Assembly (NCBI RefSeq): GCF_048771995.1
Contig: NC_133063.1
Location: 21,949,063-22,013,062, forward strand
Direction of reading: 5' to 3'
DNA: 64,000 nt
DNA from: Taeniopygia guttata
Lineage: Eukaryota > Chordata > Aves > Passeriformes > Estrildidae
Positions within the stretch are counted from its first letter, which is position 1; every line of letters starts with the position of its first letter. Of the stretch, positions 1-21,120 are shown piece by piece. The notes beneath the pieces are model-generated. The model saw only the letters and a list, made by a program, of their open reading frames with translations. It did no database searches and was not told where the DNA came from. Made by a program: the position numbers and the translations under genes.

Positions 1-2315
<2,315 letters not shown>

Positions 2316-5300
2316 TAACTCAGTCTTTTCTTCTCTCCACTCAAAATTCACTGCTGCATAATTTATGGTTTCTAACAAAATCAGAAAGTAATCTTTGTGG
2401 AAAACTGTGGTTGCAATTACTTACCACCTGGTGGCATTTCAGGAGGAAAGTTCAGTGAGATAGGACTTTTAAATACCCATAAGAGTGTAGCGGGAAGTAT
2501 TTAAAAGATTGAAGGTGAGGAAAAAGGTGAAGTATTACGGTATTTTCCACTGCAGAGAAGAATAGTGGGTTCTATATGCAGATTAAGGATTTGAGCTCAG
2601 TTCCAAGTTCCCTTTGGTGGGACTTGTTCAAAAGAGTTGGATGATTCAGATCATCCTGAGATCTACTCAAACAAAACAACTACACAGAACAAGACAAAAC
2701 CATTGATCCTCTTTTTCAAATATTTCACTGGTCATAATGCTGCTGGCAAAGGCAATGCTGGCAAAATTCCCCATGAATGCTAAATGAAACATAGCTGAAC
2801 TGAAATATTTTGAAAAATGCTGCATTTTTCTTCAAAACAGTGGAATTCACTTTACAAGTAGTCAGGCATTTGATTTGCAGTGTTGTTTCTGCTGGGGAGC
2901 CATCATGGGAGGAGATGAGCAGTGTTGTAGACAACCCATCTACAAAGAGCTCAGACTTCCCAGAACTTCCTCCACATGCTTTCTCCCCCTTCCCAAGGGG
3001 TCTTCAGCTGGAATTTAAGTCCAGTCCTTTTCTAAGACTGTTCTTAACTTATATGCCACTAACTAGCGATCAGGAAAGCAAGGGGCAGAACGGCTTTTAG
3101 AGAGAATAGATGGCTACAGGTGACACTAGAGCATCCTCTGCACTCGACAATCAGTCCAGGGGACATGATGGCAAGCAGATTTCCCTTGCTCATATGGCAT
3201 TTTCTGTAGTGAAGGTGTGATATTATTACCCACAGTTTTGTACTCGTGACCTAACTGCTGGTACAGAAACCATCCACCATGTGTCTGTCTCAAGGGACTG
3301 AACTGATAGATTGTGGTTCCTGTAAAAAAGTAACTTTAAAAGTAACTGTAAAAAAGTAACTTTAAAACCATGAGAACAGGGCATAAATCTTGCTTTTGTA
3401 AACTGTGTGAATAAATGGTACATATGTCCCTCCAGACAGCAAAAGCCAGGCTACATCTGTTGCATTAGTGAAACCTCACAGTCAGGCTGATGACCAGAGA
3501 GCTTTAACTTTGTGAGTGCAGTGCCTGGCTCACTCCCTGAAATGTTAATTAGATGGTTTCTACCAAAAACATTATAAAACAAAGAACAACAGTTTTGTGG
3601 CTGACCCAAAGCACTCTAAAATGTATTTATTGCTTAAAGCAAATTGCTCCTAATAATCTGCCATTCCTCTCCCAACAAAAAATATCATAAATATTGCATT
3701 AATGTCTTCATCAATATAAGGCACAAAAATACATTATATGTGATTTCCTCAAAGCATTCTTAAGAAGCAGATGAGAGCTTTCAGCTGAATTTCCCCAGCT
3801 CCAGGGATATCTCTGTTACTTTGTTGTCGTAAACCACAGTGGTGATTTGAAAATGAGTTTGGTCCTCTACTCTTTGCGTGGGCGTCTCCTCATCCATAAA
3901 ATCAAATTGCATCAGATTACATTCTATTTTTCGGCATTATTGCTGTGACCACATGCAGTGTTTTTAAAACAGGTATTGGGAAAATCCTGCAGCTCCAAGG
4001 AAAATTAAATTATTCTAAAGCTGTGCTGTTAAAGCTTAGTGCAGAACATTGAAGAATGTCAGGTGCTGCAGACACAGACCTTGATCCAGAATGGTAACAC
4101 CAATGACTCCTGGTTAGTAACCTCAGGAATTCCATTATACCAGTGGGATACTGGCCTTTCCTGGGAAAGCACTTCCCTGCTTTATGGAATAAATCTAAGC
4201 CTCTGAGTAGATACCAGTTCCCATTGAGAGAATAAGACAACACAGATTTTAGGGAAGAAGAAGATTGCCTGCCATTACATGAGCTGCAGAGTAGTTTGGT
4301 GTGTGTCATTCATGCATTTGCCTCCAAAGTCTTAGCCTGAAAGAATAGTTGTAATAGAAAGTGCACTGGTCCAACCTAGCTCACACAAGAGCCTGAGCTG
4401 TGGCTATTCAAAGTTCTCTTGAAGAGTTAAAGCTTAGGTTTAGAGAAATGTTTGGGCCATAACAGTCACATATTTACAGGTACAGGCAGCACATTTTCAT
4501 TAGTTACTTAAAGCATTTTTTATGTGACTTAAAAGATGTTATGCTTGGGTTTTTCTTCCCAGATATGTTTACCTCTTTCTTTTTTAATGGTGGATACTCA
4601 TTTCAAAAAGAAGGCAGCAAGAGGGAGAAATAACCTTTTTAATTTAAATTTACTTCTAAACATCCTTCTGCTGCTTTCAGTATGCATGTGCCCTTTGTAC
4701 TGTGCTTTTGAAATGTATTTAAAAAACAAAGCCCAAAATAGAAGACCAGCCTTCTCAAGGTGATGTAAGACATTTAATTTCTTCAGGCTGTCAGCCATAA
4801 ATGGCAAATCCCATCTGAGGTTGTGAACAGTCAGGAAGGACAGAATTAGAGCTATCTCAGTTGGACCTTTAAATGAAGTAATGATATAGAAGAGAATATA
4901 GAAATATCAAGTTGCTGAAAAGAGGAGCAGCTAGGGAGACAGGAACCAGAGCAGAAGGAAAGCAGTGAGAGGAATGAGAATTAATTTACTGGAATGTCTT
5001 GAATTTGGGGAACTTGCTATGTATTTTTGGGGTAAGAATCTTAACCAGGGCAGGTCGCTAAAGCCACACTCCTGCAGTGTCCATAAAAGGTGGCTGCCCC
5101 CTTTCCTAGGAAGTGCAACAGGAGCCAATAGGTTGTAGAGATCTTGAAGCAATGTCCTGCCTCCTTAATATCTAATTAGTCTAAGAAAATGGGCAGTTTT
5201 GGGCCACAGCTGTCCGCTCTCCCCTCATTTTCTAACTATACAGGTTGTAGACATCATCTCTTGCCACTGGAATCTGGCAAATACAACTTTTGTGTTCACT

Positions 5301-6491
5301 GGAACACATTCAGTCTCCTGTTTGAGGAGAAGAGAATAGGATGGCTACAGGATGAATGTGCAGGCTGCCCAGACTGACTATGCATCCATGTCCTGAATCC
5401 TTCTTAAGAAGCTCTCTACAGTACATGGCAAAGAAGTTTAAAAGCTTGTCTACAGACAGAGGACATAGAGAAAAAGCATTGTATTTGTATCATTTCATCT
5501 ACTTTTATCTCTTCTCTCACCTGAATCACAGAGGCTTGTTTCACTTTTTCTTCTAATGTCACCGCTTAGGTTGCACACAAATATTATAACAATATTATAA
5601 CATTGTCAGAGTGCCTGGCAGCCAGGTGCTTACCCAGCATTGAGCTCTTTCCGAGGTTCAGATACTCCTTCTCCAGGCACAGGCACACATAAGTTCTAGA
5701 AAGAAGGTATTTTACTCTCCAGGTGATTCTGCCCAGGATCTCCCCAGAGAGTGGAGTTTTTTAGCAGCAAAAGGGATCTGAATGGCTTTTGGCTTTTTCA
5801 TGAAAGAACACATATTGAACACATGATGTCCTGAGTTTGTTGGCTAGTTCAGGTCATTTGAGGCAAACTAATTCTGGAAGCCCATAGGGCAGAAGAAATA
5901 TTTCAAACATGCTAAGATGGAAGCAAACAACAGCAGGAGAGGGGCTCAGCAGGTTTTCCATAAAGTTGTCCAACACCTGGCCTTCCTTTCTGCAAACAGT
6001 GTTGTTCTTTCAACAATTGAATGAGTTTTTGGGTACTATCTGCCCATTGTGACTTTTGTAATAGCTGTCAACTTTTCTTTCCAATCTTTACTACACACTT
6101 GAGTAGTCATTTACTCTGGTGGTTATGTTTTCACTTCTCTTCAACACTTTACCTTCAAAAACACCCCTTGGCAGTGGCAAAGTTCCTTTCTGCATTGTAT
6201 TTTGACTTGAAATATTTAACCTAGTTAGCCTCATTTAACAAAAAAAGGGCTACTCCTTTTAGTCCCATCACCAGCAATTTCACTGCATTGTCTCTCCTAA
6301 ATTTACATGCCTGCAATGAAGAGATAAAATATTATTAGTCAGTCTAATATACCTTTGCAGTTATAGTTTCTACAGGTAGGCTGTTGTTAAAACAGTCTTC
6401 GGGACAAGATCACCTAAACCATTTCCTGGATGTGCCTCTTTCTCTCTGCCATTAATGATGGTTAATGAGATGGTTGTGAGTTTTCAAAACT

Positions 6492-6558
6492 CACAAAAAA
6501 AAAAAACCAAAAAAAAACAAAAAAAAAAAAAAAAAACAAAAAAAAAAACCAAAAAAAC
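6492..6558. repeat. A-rich low-complexity tract
   Basis: A run of A broken by single or double C (A12 CC A8 C A18 C and so on). It produces spurious Lys-rich and Phe-rich open frames on the two strands. It may be an old poly(A) tail of a retroposed element, but no element body was recognised next to it. Confidence 0.9.
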
Positions 6559-9500
6559 TTGTCCAAAAAAATATACTGCAGACACCTACAGTCACTCTGG
6601 CAAGTTCCACCCAGCAAGTCCTTTAAACAGCCTTGGTGTGCATTGGGATTAGTCCCCAGAAATCTCTGATCTCCTAGTTCAGTGCCTGAAGAGTTGCTCT
6701 TATGAGATGCCCATATTTTTATTACAAAATTGAGCCCTTTGACTGTTCCAGGCAAGTTGTTTCTGAGGTTTTGGTAATCAGGAATTCAGTATGTGCAACC
6801 ACCCAGGTATTTGTATCTAGATATATAAAACATGAGGGTGCAAGCTCTCATTTCTTTTTTATGAAATGAGCATCTCAGTTAATTTAGAGGCCTCATGGCC
6901 CTTATTATATCAGTTGAATACTTTGTGTTACTTATATTAAAACTGTCTAGAAATACAACTGGAAAGCAACTTCAGATGCGTTTTAGCAACACCAAATCAC
7001 AGAAGAAGAAAGGTCAAGCCACTCTATAGGTGGTCCCTCATTAGAGGCATGATTCAAGTACTCCTTCTTTCAATCATATTTTCTATTGAGTTCAGCAATT
7101 TTTAGAGTGAGGCCATAACTGCTGTGTGTATATTGGTAAATTTTCTTCCTGAAAAAGGAATTTATTACACTAATGGAAATTATTGCTGTGGTCTTTCACT
7201 GCAGCATCCTGAGATGAATCATTATAAGGGGCACCACTTGAACTGTTATGTGTTAAATAGATAATGAAGTAGCATTTATTTAAATATGCATTAAATACAT
7301 AATATTGTATAGCAAAAAATCAAGTTACAAACTCAGTGAAATTTTAAAAAAATCTTGTTGCTGCCATGGGGTTTAGTATTTGTACTGGACCAGAGGCTTG
7401 TTTTTACAATTAAAAGAAGAAACTACAGAGCATGTGTTTCTGTGAAGGAAGTTACTGGCCACAGGAAGGTCATGATTCACAGCATCAGAGCCTGCTAATT
7501 AATACATGGTGCTTTCCTGAGTATTAATGAGTTAGAGAAGGATTTGAACTCAAAAGGACTTTCAGTGTCAGAGAGAGGGAAGTGGAAAACTCTCAGACAA
7601 AGGCAAAATGGAGCATCAAGCTCTAGCAGAATAAGGAATTGCAGAGCTGTCTCATGCTGGAATGAAAGGCACATGCAATTTATGGAGGTGCAATCTTGAC
7701 TTCTTTAGCTTCCCCATGCAATTCATGGTGGTGAACACTTGATATGTTTAGCTTCCCCATCACCTCATTAAAGATTTCTTGTTAAAGTTACAGCTTTGGA
7801 GGTTCAGAATCTGTTCAGATCTGCTTCATTCTTATACCCATTTTATCAGATAATGCCTGCAGTGTTCTGCAAATCAAGTTTACTTTCCCAATGAAATATT
7901 ATTTTTTATGTCTTCTTTTCAACAATTATCTTTTTATTATCTTTACATATTAACACTTACTGCTTGAGGTCTTCACCTACACACATTTCCTCACTCTGTC
8001 ACCAACTGCCCTGGCCACTCTTCATCTCCCCCCATTGTTTGAGCCAAAGAATTTAGGGGTAGAAGTGGAAGAGATGAAGTCCTGCTGTTTTCATTCTGTG
8101 TGGTGCAGGTCATGAAGGTTGTTCTTCAAGCACCAGAGGGAATTAATGTGTTTTAGCATTTTCCCATCTATGTGGATGTCAGTTTCTTATTCTCAAGCTA
8201 AAAACCTAAATATTGAAATGTCATAACATATTTTGAAAAAAGGAAAGTGAGCCCACCACCAGCAATAGCAACTGCATAGGTGGGATTTAGACCCTTGCAA
8301 GAAATAATGAAAGTGCAGAACTACAAAAAGAAGTTATTGAAGTAACTGGCAAAAAGTAGCAGAGGCTACTTTGTGAAGGCACACAAGCTGATTCTACCAC
8401 CTGACAGGTGGAAGGTCATTGTGTAGCTGACTTAGCAGCGTGGAGAATGTTTATTATTGTTCACGAAAGTCACAGCCATAGTGATCTACAGAGACCAGAG
8501 TGCTAGTCTGGCTCATCCTCCTGGAGACAGAAGTCCTGCACTAATCCACTGGATTTCAGCAATGACAAGGGTCCAAGTCCTCTGGAAGAAATAGTGGCTT
8601 TCACTGAGTGCATTGAGATTTGTCTGAACACCAGGTGAAGTCAAATATTAATGTCTATATTAATGGCCACCGTGGAAGAGGCCAGGATATCCAAATATGG
8701 CTGTAATTTTTCATTTACGCTTCATGCTTAACACATTTCTCACTGATTCCAAGAAGGAAAAAATCCCTTTCTGTTCCTATGTTGGATCTGTCTGTAACAT
8801 AAGACTCCCTCTCATTTACCTTCATTTAATGCTCTTGAACCTAAAACAAATAGCAAATAATGTGTTGAAGAAACGAGGGCAATGCAGGTAGACAAGTTCC
8901 ACCACCTACAATTGGAAACCTCTTCATCTTGGTAACTCATGACTCCTTTACAACACAAACCCATTGTTTGTTCCTTTCCTGGAAAGTACAGAGCACTATT
9001 CCTGCTTACAGGTTTAGGGAGAGGACTGTTTTCAGCCCTGGCACCCAGGGGACAATTTCCACGTGGCCAGGGGTAGGAGGACTGAGCTTCAACCAGCAAC
9101 AGCTGAAGCATGAGAAATTTGTAAGAAAAAGGATTTTAAAGATGATAGTTTTGAAGATGGTAAACTATCTACACTTAAATTTGCTGCCACATTAGGTTTC
9201 CTCCTTCAGCCCTCAGATGCTTGTAGAAATCTGTGATAGTTAATCATCCAGAAACTGGAGACTCAGGATGGAGGGACAAAAAGAATTCTTTAACCAGAAA
9301 TCTTCTTCAGTATCTCTTTTGTAGCTTGAACATGTTCTCAGACACACAGCTCTCCTTCAGTTGTAATTTGAAAAGCATTTCACCTTCATGACAGTGCATT
9401 AGCCATGTTTTACAGGGACCAAGCAGAAGAACATGCTGAATGAAGTGATTCCATCTGGAGCATCTTTACAGCTGTTTTCTGCTGCTGATCGATTGCCTTT

Positions 9501-12500
9501 TTGGAATTACATCACTTCTTTTCCCTCAGTCTACCCATTTTTCTTACATTTTACACTTTCTACCTTACAATCCTCAGCTCTCCCAGAATAAATCACAGCT
9601 CAGAGATCCCTCTGTCCAGAAAACTCTTAGAATGCTATTAAGAAACAGGGATAAACACACCTACAAGTTCATATTCTCCAGAATGCTCTTCTTACAGAGC
9701 TTTTTGCACTGCCCAGCACCTGAATCATCAGGGCAACCCTCAGAAATTACCCACAGACCTGAGTCTCCAGTCTCATCCCTGAGCTGAACAGCTTTTCCAA
9801 GACACAAAGGAGCAGAGCAGACCTTACATTTAATTATCAGCACTCACACAGGGACCATGAACACAAATGTTCATATTTTTGAGCAGAGACCTAAGTCACA
9901 GTTTCCTTTCACACATTCCCTTGTTGCAGTGAAGAGAATAAACTGTCAGCAGTGGACTCTGCACTCATATCCAGGTTGAAGCTGTTCATTGAGTTCTGTG
10001 CAACTGTCAGGTTTTAGGCCAGCTAATACCCCTCTGAGCTGGATTCAAAGTGATAGAATTTTAAGGAAATATGTCATTATCCTGACAAGGAAAAAATCAG
10101 CTCCACGGACACTTTTCACAACAGAGAAGCGAAAGTGTTGATTCAAATGTATTCTGCAAACACCCTCTCCTGGAGGCCCTGGGAACGTCTCAGTTTCCGA
10201 AGCTTGAACATGTAGGACAGTTCTTGATCAGAACCTTCACTTCCAGAAGTTGAGCTGTGAATTTTCATCTGCTAAAATCTGAAATTCATGTGCTTCACTG
10301 TGAATAATTTTCTTTCATCTCCCTCTGCACCCCATAAATATTCACTAGTTAGTTTCACAAGTTAGTTTTCAAAAACTCCTGCAGATAAGAAGGGAAAGCC
10401 TGCAAACTGCTTTATATTGATTTGTGGTTGGGGGTTTTTAAAATTATTATTTCATTTGTTTTGTTCATTTTTCCCTGAAACTTTGCTTATCACTTCCAAT
10501 TGCTTATATTTTCTCACTGGGCTATGGGAAATCTACTGGTGGCTGCGAAGCCACCCAAATGTGTGGGTTACATAAGTCAAAGTAAAATACTACTCTTTTA
10601 TGTGTGAGAGAGAGAAGTGTCATTGTAAAGAAAGCAGATTTCTAAAACCACATTTTCTTCTAATGCTATCCTTCTCTAGTGATTAGCAACTGAAATGAGC
10701 AGATTTTCAAGATCCTGCAACAGTTGCTTGGCAGAGATCATGCTGGCAATTCTCCTGATATCCAAGGTGCCCGTTAAACATTGCACTTGGTGTTATAACA
10801 GGTAACCAGCACTGTTGTGGAAGTGAGCTACTAAAACCTTTTGCACCATAGTTTTTCCTCAGAAATTGTTACAAAAGTTAGAAAAGTGCTTTCAGCCATG
10901 TTCCTCCTTTCTATACCCTATTTAAATTTAAAAGCACCTTTATAGGTAGTGGTAAACGCTAAATCCACATTAGCCCTGTCACTGAAGCGAGTGGTCACTG
11001 GCACTGCCCTCAGCTACATACTGGGGGTTGCCTTTTTCTCATTTCCGGCAAAAAAATAGTTCATGGAGTTGAATCTGGGCACTGAAGAGGCCAACATAAT
11101 GAATGATGAAATGCTTCTCGTGAGCTGAGATCATGGTTAGAAATGGAGTTCCCAAAGCATTTTTCCTCCAGTCCCATTTCACAGAATGGTTCTGAGCCAC
11201 ACTCAGTGAGGCAGCTGCTGCACCCCACCAATCGATTTTCTAGATTGCAGTTACATCATTGCTTGTAGAAAATAGCCACAATTTCCCTTCCCAATAGCTG
11301 CTCTGTTTAGATGTTCCTTGTCTCCTCACAAGTCCTAGCGAGCTCAAACTCCATGGGATCAGCAGGCAATATTGTACTGCCTACTTTTGTGTACCTGAGA
11401 CCATAATTTTCTGTACCTGGGTTCTTACTGCAAAAATAAATGGCAACTGAATGGGATGCGAACCTCAAAATTATACTAAAGTAAACCAGGGCATCAAAGG
11501 GGAAGAGGTCCTTGAGGTAAATTATGTGGCTTTGCAGCACTGAAAAGTCATGCAAAAGCCAGAACCTGCTAGAAAGACCTCAAAACTCTACAGTCCCACA
11601 GCCTTGAATGTGCCAAGGTTTACTGCTGCATTTTCAGTTTTAAATCCCAACTGGCACTGGAGATTTCTGGGCCTGTTTCCTTTCAAGCTGGCATCTAGGT
11701 GCTCTCCCCAGCTGACAGCATTGAGTGCAATGGCAATGCATTACATAAAATGGATTGTGCCAAGTTATGCAAAACCCCTGTCATTCAAGATTGTGTTTTT
11801 CTGTTTCTGCTGCTGTGGTTTCATCACATTGATGTTTATCATGTTGGTATTTTCATGCATAATTGGCACCCCAAGCCATAGATGTATGCAGATGACCAAT
11901 TCGTCTCAACATCTTCCCAAATAAAACAAGTTCTCCACTTCCCACTCAGCAGATGTTTTAACAACAGCAGACAGAAACCAAAGAGATCTGGAAGTAAGGG
12001 GCCAAGCCGAGAGAACTGGTAGCTGCAGTGCTTGCTTTCAGCAGCAAGAAGCACAAACATCATTTGTCTGGGAGCACCATAATATGCAAAGCACAAAAGA
12101 CTCTGAGAAGTCCCAAAGCTTGTCCTGGCACTGTCAGAGAAGTTAGAACTACAATAAAAGCCCTGGTGTTTTCTTAAATACCACATGGCCTCCCTGTCTC
12201 AAGGGACCCAACAGCCATTTCACCTCCTCAGTGCTTGGCAGCATTCATATTTCCCTTTGTTTTCTTACACAGTGCAAGAAAACATTGCTTCTTGTTTGTT
12301 TCTCACCCATGAAACGTTTTCTTCAGCAGTGAGACTTGTTCTTGGAAATGCTGGGCACAATCCATGTGTCCTACTATAGATACTGTCCTGACAGGTCGCA
12401 GGGACAGCAGTGTTCACAGTACGCCAATTGAAGAAATGACAGCTCTTTAGCCTTTCTCCTGCACCTTCATCCTCTACTTCCCAGCAGAAGAACTTCCTAG

Positions 12501-13195
12501 TTCTTCCTCTCAAGACTGCTGCCTTCACAGAAGATGGGACATCCTCCGGAGCCATCCATCCCTGTCCTGTACAGCAAGATCCTCTGGTCTGGGCATTCCA
12601 CAGCCCTGAACCTGTAAAATCCAAGCACTCAGTGCTCAAGACAAGCAAGTGCTCAGGCCCCTCTGGCTCCATGTCTCACTCATCTCTCAAGCCTACCCCA
12701 AAGACTAAACCAGGTCCAAATGGGATATCACCACGTGTATCCTCACAACTTTGTGCAACGACTTCCTCACAGTAGAGTGTGACACTGATTCTAAAACTTT
12801 GGGGTGCACCTAAAGAATGGCCCCTCATGGTATACACCGTTACTTCAGGTATAAAACAGTTCACTGATACAAAATCCATGATCTCCAGTATTTGAGATGC
12901 AAAAATGATACTGTTGGCTGCTGGAGCTGTCACCCTTTTTTGGAGAGCCACTAACCAGCAGCACTAAAAAAATTTTTAACACCTTTTAGCTTCTAACAAA
13001 CACAATATGAAAATACATTAGCAGTTAATAGCTTTTAACATAGCTACTCAATTGGCATGTTCATACCCCTGCTGTTGGACTGCCCAGGCTGTTGGTGTTT
13101 CCCTGCTGAGGCTCACAGCCAACTGCAGTTGGCTGTGATGGCCTTGCCAGACAGCACTTAAAGGGCTGGTTGCTTGATAAATGCTAATGGGTCTT

Positions 13196-13417
13196 CAGAA
13201 GAGAGATCCAGGGAAAATTTCTTCACTGTAAGGGTTGTCAGGCATTGGAACAGGCTGCCTAGGGAAGCAGTGAAGTCATGATCTATAGAGGGGTTTAAAA
13301 GACCTGTAGATGTGTCTCTAGGGGACATACTTTAGTGATGGGCTCAGCACTGTTGCGTTAGTGGTTGGGGTCTGATCTTTAGGGTCTTTTAAGCCTTAAT
13401 GATTCTGAGATTCAATG
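13196..13417 (+). mobile_element. CR1 LINE 3' fragment
   Basis: The sequence contains the CR1 3'-region landmarks in order: gaaaatttcttcactgtaag, ggcattggaacaggctgcc, a degraded tttaaaagacctgtagatgtg segment, and a decayed terminal tgattctgagattc. It is a 5'-truncated, diverged LINE copy in sense orientation inside the GRIN3A intron. The exact left edge is uncertain. Confidence 0.85.
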
Positions 13418-15456
13418 ATCTGACAGTTAAAGAGAATTAAATATCCTTATTTGACATACTGCTATTTTGCAATATCTGTGCCCATGACTATCTTCACATC
13501 TTGTTCAATGAATTGTCAAGCCAAGGCAATTGTGGTGATGATTTTCTCAGGACACAGAGTGCATAAATCCCACTTCACTACTACCTCAGAGCCTTATCCA
13601 GGTCTGAACAAACCTTGTTCTTTCCACTTCTTACAGCCACAGATGTACAAATGTGGAGGGACTTTGTAAGGCTATCTAAGCCAAGTGCCAAGGAAACTCA
13701 TGTCTGGAGATGGATCTGCAGTTATTGCATTCATCTATTTTTAATTGTATTTGAGTCACCAGCAAGCCTCCAGGTGCTCTGGATACAAAAGTCCTAACAT
13801 TTTCTAGTGCCCTTTACCTGCTTTGTGGTAGTTATTCACCTCTGACACTGAGCGTTGAATGAAGATACACAGTATATACACAGAAGCAGAGAATCTACAT
13901 AGTAGAAATTACTGCAGTTTCAACAGCTATTTCTTCCAGTAAGCTGGTCTTTATGTTTGCAATTACTTACAGAAATGTAAGTAAGTGCCTCCTCTGAATT
14001 ATGAGTTTAAAAACCATAAATGAATACATAGAATCCATTATTGATTCTTCAAATGCTGATTTTTTAGACTTTATGATTTCTCTGAAGCCCTAGGCATTAA
14101 CATTTGATTGTTGGTTTATAGAAAACAGAGAGAGTCTTTCAAAATATAAGAAATACAAAAGAGAGAGAGCATGAGAAGCAGAAAATATCAGAAAAAAGAG
14201 ACAACTAATAAGGCAAGATTCAGAGCGAGACTATGGTATTTACCTATCCTGTCAGGATACAGGTATTTGTGGTTTCCGTCTTGTCACATAATCTTCCCAG
14301 GAGAGGACTACAGAAGGTAAGAAAACAGCAATGACAAGTGATGAGTCTTGTTCCCACCCTGAAGTTTTTATCTTCTGTTGAAGCAAGTACCCTTAGCACT
14401 CTTAGCAATCATCAGTGAAGTGCTTTTGGCAGCATTTAGCACTGTCAATACACAAACCTGCAAGCAAACGTTTTCCTCCTGTGGGTAAACAGCAATATAA
14501 AGAAACAGAAGCCCTTGAAAGATATGGAGGGTTAAAACAACTGTTAACATTTATCCTTTGTAAAAGGAGTTGATCAAATACAAAGTTGCAGACACATAAT
14601 GATGCTTAAGAAAAAGCAGAGATTACCAGAAGCAGATAGAGCACTGGAGCAATCAATAACTGAACAACTCCCTTGTACAGGCTTCCCAAAACTTCCCAAC
14701 AGGCATAAGGTGTTGCTAGAGAAAAGATATTAAGCCAGACGGACTTCTGATATAATCAACATTTCGGTGCTGTCATCATTTGGGGTGAAATTTGACAGTG
14801 TGCCCAGCATAAAGCAAAGTGTGGGCAGTCCTCAGTAAAGGGTTTAGGATAGAAAATTGCATGGAGGTGCAGTTCACTGTTTTTGTACTAGCCTTTCTCA
14901 TTCAGGCTTAAAAGTTTAGCCAAATTCAGACATTGGTGACAGTCTCAGTGAGACATGCATTCTGGTGAAGACTTTATCTGCAGATCAGATGTTGGTCTGC
15001 AGTTGGCATCACTAGGTGGGCCACAAACTTAACAACATGCACCTAAGTTGACTTGGGAAATGACAGTGTGGTTCAGTGTTGGGTCTTAATGGGGTTTTCA
15101 GTCTCTTCATTAAAACTGCCAAGAAATAAAACCTAAAAAAATTAGTCCTGACTGTGGTGATGATCTTCTTGGGCCAAAGAGCACATGAACCTCACTCCAA
15201 GTTCCTTCTTTAAACAGGTTGTCTTCAGTGTCTCAGGACTAGGGCAGGCAGCATTCTGCTGGAAGTCTCCATGATGTATTGGCACGGCTCAACTCCTGTT
15301 ATTTATGTCTTCTGGAACCTGAATGCTGCTCCCACACTCCCAGACAAGAACATTTCCCTCTGTGCCCACAGTCCTTCTGGCACAGCACTATGGCCAGCAC
15401 CAGATGGGGGCACATCCTGCATTGCTTGTCCCACAGCCATCTACACCAGACCACAT

Positions 15457-15561
15457 TAAAAAAAAAAAAAAAAAAACCAAAACAACCCCAAGAAAAAAAC
15501 CACAAAAACAAAAGAAAACAAAAACAAACAAACAAACAAAAAACACCAAAAGAAAAAAAAA
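15457..15561. repeat. A-rich low-complexity tract with CAAA repeats
   Basis: A18 followed by C-interrupted A runs and a short (CAAA)n stretch near 15520-15540. It gives Lys-rich and Phe-rich open frames that are artefacts. It could be a retroposition tail, but the upstream flank shows no recognisable element. Confidence 0.9.
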
Positions 15562-15885
15562 TACAGGAGGACTCCTCATACCCACAGACTTGGACTCAGT
15601 GGCAGGTCTCATTCCTGTGTTGCAACACAGGAACCAGATCAGCAGACCACAACCTGGTAAACACCTGCCCACTTTAATTTTCAATTTCAAGTAAGAATTA
15701 CCAGAAATACAGAATGCTTATAGCTTCCATGGCACCAGAAACACCATCCAAAATACCTTTTTCTCTTCATTTTCAGACTAAACTGAGTGAGAGTGAGTTT
15801 ACATCCTACCTCTGTGATTCTTAAAAAAACTATAGACAGTCTTTTATCCCTGAGGTCATTGAAGAGAAGACTAGGAAAGGTCTTC

Positions 15886-16223
15886 TTATGGCTTTGTGCT
15901 TCCCTGCACTCTGTTCTGCTTAGATGATAATGCAGAGGCCAGATGGACTGGCAGAACGCTTCTTTTCTTGGTCTTTGCCAAGCAGATCGTGGCTGTGCTG
16001 AGATCATCTTTGCAAGCTGCTGCGATGTCCGTGAGCTTCCTGGGAAGCAAATACAGCATGACTGCGTCAGCCTTAGCTCTGTCTGGCTTCCTGTGCACTG
16101 AAAGCTTGGCCTGTTAAGAGGCTGGTGGGTAGCTGAAGGCTTTTTAATTAGTGTGGCTTGGCAGCACTTGGCCAGCTCAAGGAAGTGCTTGGCATAGTGG
16201 AAGATGCTGCCTGACTCCTCCAT
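15886..16223 (-). other. Unidentified coding-like patch in GRIN3A intron
   Basis: On the minus strand the first third reads as an open frame starting MEESGSIFHYAKHFLELAK. A different frame then looks more protein-like (KADAVMLYLLPRKLTDIAA ... DDLSTATICLAK). Such a frame switch would fit a decayed retrocopy or captured exon. I do not recognise the parent protein, and there is no flanking poly(A) or splice signal that I trust. A chance open frame remains possible. Confidence 0.25.
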
Positions 16224-16956
16224 GGCAGCTTGAGACTTCCCCCAGGAGCTACTAAATGCTCCAAAGGCAAACAGAAACTTTGGAAAGAGGAGTCTGTGAG
16301 ACCTAAACTGGGCTCCATAGGGCTGCAGAGTGTGGAGTCAGTTCAGAGAAGGGCAGGGTGCAGAACTACAAAAAGACTCTGTATATCCATGGTTGCAGCC
16401 TGGGCCAGGCAGAGGGGAATTCTCCCTCCTTCTCATTGCCAGGGGAGACTTTTTGGTGACCTTTCAGTCCTCAGTTTGTCTGTGAGGAATGGCAGCTGAC
16501 ACTGTGATATGGTACCTAGAGATTTCTAGAAATGAACTGGGGTGCTACCCTTCTGAAGAAGGCTACATTTCATCCCTAAGGACAAAGTAAAACATTCTGC
16601 CAAAACAAATCTAGGCTGTGTGTCCTTTGCTGGGTACCCAGAGCCCAGAAGGTGGATTGTACCCAGCCCAGAGGCTTCTCATAATGGTTCCTGAAACATT
16701 ATCTGTTCTAGAGACAAACAATCGCAATAAACACCTACATTTGGGTGTTCAGGGTGTTTCATGGGGATTGTTTTCAGCATTTGAAGAAAACCCTGAGAGT
16801 ACATAGACAGGCTATTTAGCCACCTGGTAAGTCTTTCTAGGTTTTTGCAGCAGCGGGGGAAGCTGCCTGCAGGAAAACACCCAGAGAGGCAGGTTTACGA
16901 ACGCTGAAGATTTCTGAGAAACTGTTGGCACACTAGGGCTGAGATACCAGATGTGA

Positions 16957-21120
<4,164 letters not shown>

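Noticed and set aside
6455..6755. Lys-rich (+) and Phe-rich (-) open frames
   Set aside because: Produced by the A-rich tract at 6492-6558.
15279..15694. Three overlapping open frames of 78-132 codons
   Set aside because: They run through the A-rich/CAAA tract, and no family features are present.
16300..16480. Possible CR1 fragment (cagttcagagaagggcagg)
   Set aside because: Only a short word resembles CR1, and the flanks do not follow the element.
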